Below, piece after piece: positions 1 through 6,803 of a stretch of 7,427 nucleotides of DNA (the first letter of the stretch is position 1; each line of letters opens with the position of its first letter). The DNA is from Methanobacteriota archaeon (GTDB lineage: Archaea > Thermoplasmatota > Poseidoniia > Poseidoniales > Poseidoniaceae): NCBI GenBank assembly GCA_002723635.1, contig PBMM01000033.1, forward strand, positions 8,656-16,082, given 5' to 3'. The notes below the pieces were generated by a model. That model ran no database searches. It had not been told where the DNA came from and was given only the letters and a program-made list of their open reading frames with translations. The translations under genes and the position numbers were made by a program.

Positions 1-1682
1 CGCGTGGCGATGAGGGACACGGCCACCACTTGACCCAAGATCAGAACCGAGACGATGATCTTGAACATCCGAATGTTCGTGGCCACCGAAGATGAGTCTT
101 CCATGATGGGCAGGGCAATCCCTGCCCCAAAGTCGGCGAGTGCTGACACATCGGTGTTGTCGGTGATGCCCGAAGCCACGCCAGCCACGGCCTCACCAAG
201 TTGCAAGACGATGGCGATGGTCACGTTCAACGAGGTGACGCTGGCGATGAGCAGCCCAATGGCGACGCCCCACATGGTGTTGGCCGACAAAGAGCGCCGG
301 TTGCGAAGGGACAGGAGGTTGCCGACGGAGCGCGAGACCATCTCTGCAGTTTGCGCCGGTTGTCCAGAAGATTGGGACCCTTCGATGTAGATCCGGGTGT
401 ACCGGGAAATCACGGCGGAGTTGGTGTCGGCGTTGAAGTAGTCCCACGCACGATCGGAATTGATCCGGGTGGACAACCGCTTCTCAAGGCGGTCAATGGA
501 GGAATCCAACAGGCCGAAATCGATGCCCCGTAGGGCCTTGATGGTCGCTGAAGGCTCGGATGAACGGGCTTGGGCCGTGCCGCCCAAGGCGCGAATGAAA
601 TCGGGGTACGTTTCGTCCCGACGGAGCACCTGGCGCTCTTCACGCATGATGAGGGAGGAGGGAATGAGCATCGGCGTCAGGGGAATCGCCAACAAGAGGA
701 GGCCGTATTTGTCCCAACTTTGGCCAATGGCGCTCCAATAGATGACCACGACAACGGAGGTCAGGAACAGCAACCCAAGCGTGACAGCTCCTGAGGCCAA
801 CAAGGCCCTTCGTGCGTTGGTTCGGAAGGGCGTCTCCAATTCGTCACGCGCAAATGTGGCGTCGTCTGGGATGGTCGCTCGAAAGGCGAACACCGCCCCG
901 ATGTTGACCAACATGAACATCAGGGAAGCGAGCAGCAGAAAACGAAGCCGGCTGGCCACCTCGATGGGCGTATCGCTGGCCGAACCGACCTCGAAGAGCA
1001 CCAAGTGAATGCCTGAAATCACCAAACCGAACAATCCGGCGGTCACCATGGAGACGTAGATCTCCTGCATGGTGTCGACGCTTTCGAGGCGGGTGTCGTA
1101 CAGGGTGCTGTACTGTTCGGCCACCGTTTCCTGCTCGGAACGCATGAATTCGTCAATCGGTTGACCCGCTTCGATGGAGAAGGCCATCCTGTCGAGGAAA
1201 TCCGTCCACAGCGGAGATGGCGATTGTTGGGCCACGATGCGTGCGGCTTCAGGGAGGGCGGTGTGCCACTTGTCCACCAAGGTCTCGATGCGCTTGACTT
1301 CGCTGGCCAATTCACCGTAGTCACGCATTTGCTTGAGAATGTCGAACATGGACTGAGCGCCCACTTCACCGAGGGAAAGAATGCCCATTCTCGTGATGAA
1401 CATGTGCATCTCTTTCTCAATCCGGTTGGCTGCACGCTGGACCTCCAAGAGTGGGTATGCGGTCGCGGATGCTGCAAGGATCAGCGGGAGCGTGATGATG
1501 AGCGTGATGCCCGCCAAGCCCGAGAACAGGGCCCCTTCGTTGAAGCCACCCGTGGAAAAGATCAGCACGAAGGCGCTGACAAAACCAACCAAAGCGGCGC
1601 CACCGACGTAGAGAATCAGGTACCGCGGAAACGGCATGTCAAGCCGGCGGAGGGCGATGTGCCAAATCGGCATGCGCTCCAT
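1..1682 (-). CDS. flaJ: Archaellum membrane platform protein FlaJ/ArlJ (C-terminus cut by window edge)
   Basis: FlaJ is the polytopic inner-membrane platform of the archaellum motor. It anchors the FlaI/FlaH ATPase complex and is the archaeal relative of type II secretion GspF and type IV pilus PilC. Translating the minus strand from ATG at 1682 gives an open frame of 560 codons to the window edge with no stop, so only the extreme C-terminus is missing. Hydrophobic segments lie near residues 22-42, 52-78, 206-232, 247-268, 293-317, 325-345, 470-499 and 540-560. Two soluble T2SSF-type domains lie at about 88-200 and 348-465, giving the duplicated architecture of FlaJ. The N-terminus is MERMPIWHIALRRLDMPF. 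The start lies 13 bases after the flaI stop, with only a weak G-rich SD (1690-1694), so coupling to flaI translation is likely. A second in-frame ATG lies at 1673. Its position directly after flaI is the usual one. Family assignment rests on topology, length and context. Confidence 0.93.
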   Translation of the reverse strand, partial: MERMPIWHIALRRLDMPFPRYLILYVGGAALVGFVSAFVLIFSTGGFNEGALFSGLAGITLIITLPLILAASATAYPLLEVQRAANRIEKEMHMFITRMGILSLGEVGAQSMFDILKQMRDYGELASEVKRIETLVDKWHTALPEAARIVAQQSPSPLWTDFLDRMAFSIEAGQPIDEFMRSEQETVAEQYSTLYDTRLESVDTMQEIYVSMVTAGLFGLVISGIHLVLFEVGSASDTPIEVASRLRFLLLASLMFMLVNIGAVFAFRATIPDDATFARDELETPFRTNARRALLASGAVTLGLLFLTSVVVVIYWSAIGQSWDKYGLLLLAIPLTPMLIPSSLIMREERQVLRRDETYPDFIRALGGTAQARSSEPSATIKALRGIDFGLLDSSIDRLEKRLSTRINSDRAWDYFNADTNSAVISRYTRIYIEGSQSSGQPAQTAEMVSRSVGNLLSLRNRRSLSANTMWGVAIGLLIASVTSLNVTIAIVLQLGEAVAGVASGITDNTDVSALADFGAGIALPIMEDSSSVATNIRMFKIIVSVLILGQVVAVSLIAT

Positions 1683-1695
1683 CGTGATGCCCCCT

Positions 1696-3414
1696 TCAAC
1701 GGTCGTTCACGCTGACCCACGTGTTGACCGCCGATCGGAACGCATCCCAGCCGCTCTGGTAGTAGACGTTCAGCAAGCCGAACACGTCGTCGTAATGCGT
1801 CAAATCCCGGTCGGCCATGTCTTGGATGGCCTGACGTCGTCGCTCAAGCTCGTCGTAGATGTCACGCTTGTTTGAGAAACCGGCCATGGCCGCGATTTTG
1901 TTCTCAAGCAGGTGCGATTGGAACATACCACGGAAGTAGTGCTTGTCCTTCACTGGGTCCCATTCGAACATACCACGCGTCAACACACCGTCGCTGTGCT
2001 TGTTGTAGCCGATGACTTCGTCGACACCGGTGATTCGGCGGGCAATGCCGCCACCTGGCGCTTCGACCACTTCTTGGAACAGCGCGAAGTTGAGGTTGTC
2101 GAAGAAACGAATGGGGACGTTGATCGGGTCCCCAGTGAACCGCTGAATCATCTTGACGATGGACGATGCGTGGAAGGTGGCGATGACAGGGTGACCCGTC
2201 TGCATGGCCTGGAAGGCCGTGGCGCCCTCCACACCACGGATCTCACCGATGATGATGTAGCGAGGACGGCTCCGCAGGGCAGCCTTGAGCAGGTCGAACA
2301 TCTCGACGCGACTGTCCTCGTTCTTCGAGTCACGGGTGACGAGCCGCTGCCAAATCTTGTGGGCGACCTTCACTTCAGGCGTGTCTTCTGCGGAGTAAAT
2401 CTTGACGTTGTGGTCAATGAAGGGGAGAATGGCGTTCAGCGTCGTGGTTTTTCCGGACGCGGTCTCACCGGACACCAGCACGGACATGCCGTATTCGAGG
2501 CAAATCCAGACGTAGGCTGCGACTTGTGCACTCATGGTGCCCCACTTGATGAGTTGAACAATGGAGATGGTCTCCTCCGCAAACTTTCGGATGGTGAACG
2601 ACGGTCCAAGCATGGACACGTCGTCTGAGAAAATGATGTTGATACGGGACCCGTCGAGCAGGGCCCCGTCGATGATCGGCTTGTTGTCCGACACCGGACG
2701 ACCGATGCGCTCGGACATCGCTCGGAGGTAACGGGCAAGCACATCACGCTCGCGGAAACGGATGTTCGAAGTGACCATTCCGAACACCTTGTGGTCCATG
2801 TGAATGTACTTCAGGCCCACCGAGTGAATGTCTTCCAGCATCTCATCGGAGAGCAGAGGCTCAAGGGGACCGTTACGGATGAGGTCTCGGATGACGATGT
2901 AACGGAGACGTTGGCGCTGAGCCTCGGTAACGGCCAACCGTTTGTCTTCCAAACCGAGGATGTCCCACATGCGTCCTTGGCGCCGAGGGCCCACAGGGAG
3001 GTCTTGGCGCAAGACCGTGTAACGGTCGATCATCTGGGACAGAATCCCTTCGAATTCGTCGTCCGTCGTGAAGTTCGGCGCCGCAGGAGCCTCTTGGAGC
3101 AGGACTTCAACAAGTTCACGGCGGATGTTTTCTTCTTCTTCGGTCAGTTGAGGTTCCAAGCCGATCCAGAGAACTTGCCCGGCGTCTTCCTCGTCCTCTG
3201 CAGGTTCGTAGATGTGAACGAAAATGGGTTCCTTGGTGATGTAAATCAGGTTGAGAGGACGTTGCTTCTTTGCGTCGCGGTCAAGCGGCCCGTAGTACAT
3301 GGGGCGAGACCCGTACCTGGCTTCGAAATCACGCACCCACTCTGCGACGTGAGGGTGAGCCGCCATGACGCTGGCGAGATCGCCTCTGGCGAACTTGAGC
3401 TCTTCGTCGGCCAT
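1696..3414 (-). CDS. flaI: Archaellum assembly and rotation ATPase FlaI/ArlI
   Basis: FlaI is a secretion-superfamily (GspE/PilB-like) hexameric ATPase. It powers both archaellin assembly and filament rotation, acting on the cytoplasmic face of FlaJ together with FlaH. With the start at 3414 the protein has 572 residues. The N-terminal half is the typical FlaI regulatory domain, including an acidic stretch near 72-105. Motifs in order are the Walker A box GETASGKT (about 316-323), the Asp box YSAEDTPEV (340-348), the Walker B region YIIIGEIRG (386-394) and the His box GHPVIATFHASS (407-418). All catalytic elements look intact. Start choice: ATG at 3420 lies only 2 bases from the GGAGG at 3423-3427, whereas ATG at 3414 (MADEELKFAR) has an 8-base spacing, so 3414 is preferred. 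The alternative adds only Met-Ser. The SD abuts the flaH stop codon, which suggests coupled translation. It lies between flaH and flaJ as usual. Confidence 0.97.
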   Translation of the reverse strand: MADEELKFARGDLASVMAAHPHVAEWVRDFEARYGSRPMYYGPLDRDAKKQRPLNLIYITKEPIFVHIYEPAEDEEDAGQVLWIGLEPQLTEEEENIRRELVEVLLQEAPAAPNFTTDDEFEGILSQMIDRYTVLRQDLPVGPRRQGRMWDILGLEDKRLAVTEAQRQRLRYIVIRDLIRNGPLEPLLSDEMLEDIHSVGLKYIHMDHKVFGMVTSNIRFRERDVLARYLRAMSERIGRPVSDNKPIIDGALLDGSRINIIFSDDVSMLGPSFTIRKFAEETISIVQLIKWGTMSAQVAAYVWICLEYGMSVLVSGETASGKTTTLNAILPFIDHNVKIYSAEDTPEVKVAHKIWQRLVTRDSKNEDSRVEMFDLLKAALRSRPRYIIIGEIRGVEGATAFQAMQTGHPVIATFHASSIVKMIQRFTGDPINVPIRFFDNLNFALFQEVVEAPGGGIARRITGVDEVIGYNKHSDGVLTRGMFEWDPVKDKHYFRGMFQSHLLENKIAAMAGFSNKRDIYDELERRRQAIQDMADRDLTHYDDVFGLLNVYYQSGWDAFRSAVNTWVSVNDR

Positions 3415-3422
3415 GCTCATTT

Positions 3423-3427
3423 CCTCC
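3423..3427 (-). promoter_or_regulatory. Shine-Dalgarno site of flaI
   Basis: The minus strand reads GGAGG, immediately after the flaH stop (3428-3430). It is 8 bases from ATG 3414 and 2 bases from ATG 3420, which favours the shorter FlaI. Confidence 0.75.
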
Positions 3428-4144
3428 TCAGCTCACCGCGGTGATGTCCACAATGAAGCCCATGCTTGGTTCAACACGCCAACCGATGTTGGTCTGCACC
3501 GGACCTGCTGCCCGAAGGAAGCGCGTCACGGTCAAGCTCCGCTTGATGTCGCCACCAATGAGGGCCGTGCTCATGTCGAGCACCAATTCCGCACTGCTGC
3601 GCATCATGTGAAGGGTCTTTGTGTCCGTTTCTTCGGGGTCCACGGTCAGCAAAATGGAACGGCCGTCCGCCACAACTTCACGGAAGCGTTGCATCATCGC
3701 AACGCGGTCGGAGTTGGAGTGGAGTTCTGGCATGATCGAACTGGCGGTGTCCAACACAATGACGTCCGCCTGCTCGATGGCCGGTGATGAAAACACGTCA
3801 TACAGCGACACATCAGGCACTGGTTCAGCGATGGTGCCAAAGCGGGAAAAGACGGTCAGACGCCCTTCTGTGAGGGGCTCCGTCACGCCGTACCCGATGG
3901 ATTCCATTTGCTCAATCCAGCCACGGGTGGTCAACTCGGTGGTCACCACGAGGATCTTGCAGCCGTTTTCCAGCATCCCGTGAACCAAGCGTTGGGACAC
4001 GAGGGATTTCCCGGAGCCGACCGTTCCTTGAATGAGGTACAGGGAGCGGTTGGGCAAATGCAGACCCATCGAATCGGCCAAGGAATCGCTCTCGACCCCG
4101 AAGGGGAAACCGTCCTCCACGGGCTTGGGAGCGTGCTCAGACAA
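3428..4144 (-). CDS. flaH: Archaellum ATP-binding regulator FlaH/ArlH, TTG start
   Basis: FlaH is a RecA/KaiC-family protein that binds ATP and forms a ring interacting with FlaI beneath FlaJ; it is required for archaellum assembly. The 238-residue length is normal. The Walker A motif GTVGSGKS is at residues 40-47 and the Walker B strand DVIVLD at 127-132. The family signature VVTTELTTRGWIEQM is at about 66-80. The gene starts with TTG (4144-4142). This start is supported by a perfect SD, GGAGGTGA at 4151-4158, six bases upstream and inside the end of flaG. The reading frame overlaps flaG by 8 bases, so the two are probably translationally coupled. The next gene, flaI, begins 13 bases downstream of the stop codon (3428-3430). 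The assignment is secure from motifs and order; the start is somewhat less certain only because TTG starts are less common. Confidence 0.95.
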   Translation of the reverse strand: MSEHAPKPVEDGFPFGVESDSLADSMGLHLPNRSLYLIQGTVGSGKSLVSQRLVHGMLENGCKILVVTTELTTRGWIEQMESIGYGVTEPLTEGRLTVFSRFGTIAEPVPDVSLYDVFSSPAIEQADVIVLDTASSIMPELHSNSDRVAMMQRFREVVADGRSILLTVDPEETDTKTLHMMRSSAELVLDMSTALIGGDIKRSLTVTRFLRAAGPVQTNIGWRVEPSMGFIVDITAVS

Positions 4145-4619
4145 CGAGCCTCACCTCCGTGTCCAACGTGTCCGTGCCTCGAACGTTGTTGAGAACCTCC
4201 GAAGACACGACGATGGTCAGCACGACTTCGCTGTTGTTGGTGTAGGTCAACGTGTTGTCCACCACCTGGACCTGCAGGAGTTCACCTGCAGACCAAGCAC
4301 CGCCGTTCATGACCGTCGTGGTCACGTTGCTGGTCTGTTGGACACCGTCCACCAAGACCACGATTGTGCTGTCGTCAAGCACCGCATTACCGGAGTTCAT
4401 CAGGTAGAATTGCATCTGCCCGGTCAAACTGTACCGCACGTTTCCCGGATCGCCAGCGAGGCTGACGTCCGTTTCTGAATCAATGGCTTGTGCACGCCGT
4501 TCCATCTCCATGGATCGAGCGACATCGCCCCATTCTGCAATGAGGAAGGTGCTCACGCTGCCCGCGACCAACAATGCGGTCACGAGCATGATGAAGGATG
4601 TTGCACCGCCGTCTGCCAT
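4137..4619 (-). CDS. flaG: Archaellum stator-like protein FlaG/ArlG
   Basis: FlaG is a monotopic membrane protein with a pseudoperiplasmic beta-sandwich domain that partners FlaF; in studied archaea the pair links the motor to the S-layer. This 160-residue protein has an N-terminal membrane segment at about 8-28 (SFIMLVTALLVAGSVSTFLI), matching the FlaG N-terminal style. A short basic/acidic helix follows, then a beta-rich domain from about 50. Strand-like stretches include MQFYLMNSGNAVLD (69-82) and TIVVLVDG (85-92), typical of the archaellin/FlaG fold. Two possible N-glycosylation sequons lie in the extracellular part (NVT at 98, NNS at 128). ATG at 4619 is preceded four bases upstream by the strong SD GAGGTGA (4624-4630), which overlaps the flaF stop. 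The start of flaH overlaps its 3' end. FlaF and FlaG are both small single-pass proteins and can be confused; this N-terminus and the gene order favour FlaG. Confidence 0.87.
   Translation of the reverse strand: MADGGATSFIMLVTALLVAGSVSTFLIAEWGDVARSMEMERRAQAIDSETDVSLAGDPGNVRYSLTGQMQFYLMNSGNAVLDDSTIVVLVDGVQQTSNVTTTVMNGGAWSAGELLQVQVVDNTLTYTNNSEVVLTIVVSSEVLNNVRGTDTLDTEVRLVV
4151..4158 (-). promoter_or_regulatory. Shine-Dalgarno site that decides the flaH TTG start
   Basis: The minus strand reads GGAGGTGA, a full match to the archaeal anti-SD, inside the last codons of flaG. It is six bases upstream of TTG (4144-4142). It is the longest SD match in the window and the main reason to accept a TTG start for flaH. 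Confidence 0.85.
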
Positions 4620-4623
4620 GCGA

Positions 4624-4630
4624 TCACCTC
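4624..4630 (-). promoter_or_regulatory. Shine-Dalgarno site of flaG, overlapping the flaF stop
   Basis: The minus strand reads TGAGGTGATC at 4631-4622. The TGA is the flaF stop, and GAGGTGA is the SD four bases before the flaG ATG at 4619. The same stop-in-SD arrangement occurs at the archaellin junction. Confidence 0.8.
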
Positions 4631-5267
4631 AGACAAGTTCCGTCACGACGGTGGTTTCACCGACGGAGATGGCGAGCCGTTCCCACGCGGTCGCTGAGCC
4701 TTCAAGCCACATCACCCACATGGTTTCCCCAGAGTAGAGGTTGTTTCCGATGGGTTCGGCGACCACAAGGTCGGGCAAATGTTCGACGTTTTCGCCGTCG
4801 AGGAAGGTCCAGATCTCATCCAGGGCGAGCACCGTGCTGCCAACGTTGGTGACGTTGGCGTGCACGACGCTCCCCAAGACGGCGGATACGGCACCGCTGG
4901 AGCCGCCAGACGTGCCGATGGTCAAGGACGGGGATGAGGTGAAATCCCTGTTTCCTTCCATCGCTACGCTGACGGCCAACAAGCCTCCGCTGGCGTCCAC
5001 GTCGGTCACGGTCCCGACAACGTTGGTCCCATCAAGAACCTCGTCGCCGACGCTGTATCCGCTTCCGTTTGTGGTAATGCTGATCTGAACCAACCCGTTC
5101 AGGTCCACGTTGGCGTCCACAAAGGCCACGTCCGGTGGTGGGTCGTTTTGTTCGGTCACGCTCAGGTGCGTGGAGAGTCGTGCGTCGAGGGTCCCGACGA
5201 ACATCACGAAGACGGCCAACATGGCCATCCCCACAATCAGTCCGCCGATGCCCGTTGACGCACTCAT
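4629..5267 (-). CDS. flaF: Archaellum stator-like protein FlaF/ArlF with an apparent inserted domain
   Basis: FlaF is a monotopic pseudoperiplasmic protein that, in Sulfolobus, binds the S-layer and pairs with FlaG as a stator-like unit. This 212-residue protein has a hydrophobic N-terminal segment at 7-27 (IGGLIVGMAMLAVFVMFVG) and a beta-rich extracellular part. A first strand region (VAFVDANVDLNG, 47-58) and a later one (VVHANVTNVGSTVLALDEIW, 134-153) look like the FlaF core, followed by FLDG. Between them, about 60-133, lies a Gly/Ser/Thr/Val-rich segment with NGSGYSVGDEV (67-77) and FTSSPSLTIGTSGGSSGAVS (109-128). It resembles the GSGY..GD and SAPT.TI repeats seen in many surface and phage-tail proteins. 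The gene starts 4 bases after the C/D/E-like gene, with a moderate SD (GAGGG, 5277-5281) inside that gene's last codons. A GTG at 5271 opens another frame that is not this protein. FlaF assignment relies on the N-terminal segment and gene position. Confidence 0.8.
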   Translation of the reverse strand: MSASTGIGGLIVGMAMLAVFVMFVGTLDARLSTHLSVTEQNDPPPDVAFVDANVDLNGLVQISITTNGSGYSVGDEVLDGTNVVGTVTDVDASGGLLAVSVAMEGNRDFTSSPSLTIGTSGGSSGAVSAVLGSVVHANVTNVGSTVLALDEIWTFLDGENVEHLPDLVVAEPIGNNLYSGETMWVMWLEGSATAWERLAISVGETTVVTELV

Positions 5268-5271
5268 CCAC

Positions 5272-6129
5272 TCACGCCCTCATGCTGTTGCTTGCTGCAG
5301 CGCGCTGCGCTTGGCTGCGCCATGCGCTCACCAAGGCCGAGAACGACAGCAAGGCTCGGTTCGGGAGGTGATCCGCAAGTGCGGCCTCCGTTTCCCCGGG
5401 CTCAGCCAACTGAACGATGGCCATCACTTGACGGCCTTCGTCGGGACTGAGCATGCCTGAGTCCATCGCTTTCTGCGTGAAACTGGAAGCCGCCATGCCC
5501 GTCATGTGATCGAGCAAGAGTGCGGCGACCGTTGGTGCTCCAATCCTGTCGCTCCCAGCGCCGCCAAGGGCGTCGGGGGCTCGCAGGAAGGGGTTCGCTG
5601 CAAGGGCTTGGGCTTCGTAGAGCTCGACGAGGGGCGCTTCGTCCTCCGGCTTGAGGCGGGAAGCCCCATCACCGGCGGGGATGCGCTCCCCTGACGCCGT
5701 GATGATCACGTCGCCGCTCATGACGTCCATGCCTGCATCTTCGCCCTCTTCATCGCTGAAGGTCACCGAAGGTCCAGATTCCATCGCTTCGTCCACGCGG
5801 GTCTCGACCATGCGGAGCACGTCTTCGACCATGTCGAGGCGGCTGCTGATCAGCCGCTCGAGGCCGGACGTGTCCACGGTCGCGTTGACCTGCGCCGGCG
5901 CCGATGGCGCCAGTGCTTGCGTGGTTGAAGCTACGCTTCCAATGCTGTTGAGTTTGGCGCGTGCAGGGCCAGGTCGGATCGTCCAAGCGTCCTCTTCGGA
6001 CAATTCCCCCTCCTCAGGGTGAGGGACCTGTTCGATCGGAACGTTGGAGAGGACTTTCAGATGACCTTCGGTCACCTTCGCGTCATCGTCCGTTGCTGCC
6101 CGTGCACCGCCACCAAATGGCCATGCCAT
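5272..6129 (-). CDS. Divergent cytosolic ArlC/D/E-like archaellum protein
   Basis: This is a soluble, acidic 285-residue protein with no signal peptide or membrane segment. It sits where euryarchaea carry flaC/D/E, whose products form a cytosolic motor-associated ring and relay the chemotaxis signal via CheF. The N-terminal 85 residues look low-complexity or extended (MAWPFGGG, acidic, Pro/Ala-rich). Residues about 89-115 (LERLISSRLDMVEDVLRMVE) form a probable amphipathic or coiled-coil helix. An acidic linker follows. A helical C-terminal domain at about 197-270 contains LLLDHMTGM, then FTQKAMDSGMLSPDEGRQVM, which resembles the 'Y..IGWIS..V...L' helical core of FlaD/FlaE. Start choice: ATG at 6135 lies only 1-4 bases from the SD (GGAGGAGG, 6137-6144), while ATG at 6129 has 7-base spacing from GGAGG, so 6129 is preferred. 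The family call is inference from position and weak resemblance; it could instead be a lineage-specific motor adaptor. Confidence 0.68.
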   Translation of the reverse strand: MAWPFGGGARAATDDDAKVTEGHLKVLSNVPIEQVPHPEEGELSEEDAWTIRPGPARAKLNSIGSVASTTQALAPSAPAQVNATVDTSGLERLISSRLDMVEDVLRMVETRVDEAMESGPSVTFSDEEGEDAGMDVMSGDVIITASGERIPAGDGASRLKPEDEAPLVELYEAQALAANPFLRAPDALGGAGSDRIGAPTVAALLLDHMTGMAASSFTQKAMDSGMLSPDEGRQVMAIVQLAEPGETEAALADHLPNRALLSFSALVSAWRSQAQRAAASNSMRA

Positions 6130-6136
6130 GGTCATG

Positions 6137-6144
6137 CCTCCTCC
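6137..6144 (-). promoter_or_regulatory. Shine-Dalgarno site of the C/D/E-like gene
   Basis: The minus strand reads GGAGGAGG. The GGAGG nearest the gene (6137-6141) is 7 bases from ATG 6129 but only 1 base from ATG 6135, so it favours the downstream start. The adjacent hairpin at 6144-6165 touches its upstream end. Confidence 0.7.
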
Positions 6145-6165
6145 GCACCCCGTTGCCGGGGGGCA
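6144..6165 (-). other. GNRA-capped hairpin between archaellin 2 and the C/D/E-like gene
   Basis: On the minus strand, five perfect pairs (CCCCG with CGGGG) close a GCAA tetraloop (6153-6156). After one C/U mismatch the stem continues with a C-G, a G-C and a U-G pair. The hairpin ends at the first base of the SD of the next gene. No U-tract follows, so it does not look like an intrinsic terminator. Its location suits an mRNA end-protecting, processing or SD-masking element that lets archaellin outnumber motor proteins. That role is inference. Confidence 0.55.
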
Positions 6166-6182
6166 TCAGGGCGCAGAGCGGA

Positions 6183-6791
6183 TCAGACCACCACAGCGCC
6201 TTCGGAAGCGTCGTTGACCTTGAGGATGTCATAGGTCGTACCGCCGCCGACGACGTGAATGTACAGCGTGGCCTTGACGTTGGCTGCGAAGAGCGCGTCA
6301 GGGCTGCAGTCGTTGCCGGCACCGTCGGTGGCTTCGAGGGTGTAGCGGTACGCAGTACCGGCCTCGACGTCATCGGTGTCAGCAGCAGCGTTGTCACCGA
6401 GGTCGATGACCGAGCCACCAGATGCATCGCCGAAGTTGTTGGCGATGTACTGGAACGTGCCGGCCCCGTCGTCGCAGGAGCCCTGCCACAGGATGTCGGT
6501 GTCAGACGTATCGTCGCTGCCAGCAGCGAGACGGAAGTAGATCTCGTAGGATGCTGCACCGTCGTTGACGAAGACGTTGAGGATCTGCACCTTGCCGGAC
6601 ATTTCGTCCGTGGTGTCCTCACCGGTCGACTGGGCGTTCTGCTGGAGCTTCTCCGCGGTCTGGATGATGACCGCAGCAGCCACGGCAGCGACGAGGATCA
6701 ATGCGATGAAAACGATCATCGCACCGATGCCGATCGCGGCCATGGTGTCCTGTTCTTGCGTGTTGTTGTTCTTCATTTTCGTGTTCTTCAT
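6183..6791 (-). CDS. flaB: Archaellin 2 (archaellum filament subunit)
   Basis: This is a structural filament subunit, made as a precursor and cleaved by the FlaK/PibD class III signal peptidase before assembly from the base. The 202-residue protein has a short polar leader (MKNTKMKNNNTQEQDTM). The hydrophobic core helix GIGAMIVFIALILVAAVAAA (21-40) is followed by QTAEKLQQNAQS, the archaellin signature. The rest is a very acidic beta-rich outer domain ending in VVGGGTTYDIL and VVV. Two cysteines (about 106 in CDDGAG, and 162) match the pair in archaellin 1. No N-X-S/T sequon occurs in the mature part. Start choice: ATG at 6791 has the SD GAGGTGA (6797-6803) five bases upstream; ATG at 6776 is 20 bases away. 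An extended reading frame from 6869 runs through the archaellin 1 coding region and is discounted. The gene begins 10 bases after the archaellin 1 stop; a hairpin follows it. Confidence 0.95.
   Translation of the reverse strand: MKNTKMKNNNTQEQDTMAAIGIGAMIVFIALILVAAVAAAVIIQTAEKLQQNAQSTGEDTTDEMSGKVQILNVFVNDGAASYEIYFRLAAGSDDTSDTDILWQGSCDDGAGTFQYIANNFGDASGGSVIDLGDNAAADTDDVEAGTAYRYTLEATDGAGNDCSPDALFAANVKATLYIHVVGGGTTYDILKVNDASEGAVVV
6627..6740 (-). repeat. Archaellin core repeat, copy 2 (partner 7219-7332)
   Basis: This 114-base segment and 7219-7332 encode the same 38 residues (AAIGIG through QQNAQS) in the two archaellins. By hand alignment about 18 of 38 codons differ, all synonymously, so this is an old tandem gene duplication under strong protein-level constraint, not a recent copy or gene conversion. 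Confidence 0.85.
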
Positions 6792-6796
6792 GGTAA

Positions 6797-6803
6797 TCAC
6801 CTC
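6797..6803 (-). promoter_or_regulatory. Shine-Dalgarno site of archaellin 2, overlapping the archaellin 1 stop
   Basis: The minus strand reads TGAGGTGATT across 6804-6795. The TGA is the stop of archaellin 1 and the GAGGTGA is the SD of archaellin 2, five bases before its ATG. This fixes the start at 6791 and implies coupled translation. Confidence 0.85.

Noticed and set aside
1043..1477. Minus-strand open frame of 144 codons within flaJ
   Set aside because: It is a different frame on the same strand, Ser/Arg/Pro-rich, while the FlaJ frame is continuous from 1682 to the edge with the expected membrane segments.
1912..2628. Plus-strand open frame of 238 codons opposite flaI
   Set aside because: It lies wholly antisense to the FlaI catalytic domain, has no SD or motif, and its composition is typical of an antisense frame.
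2791..3444. Plus-strand open frame of 217 codons opposite flaI
   Set aside because: It is antisense to the conserved FlaI N-terminal domain and resembles no known protein.
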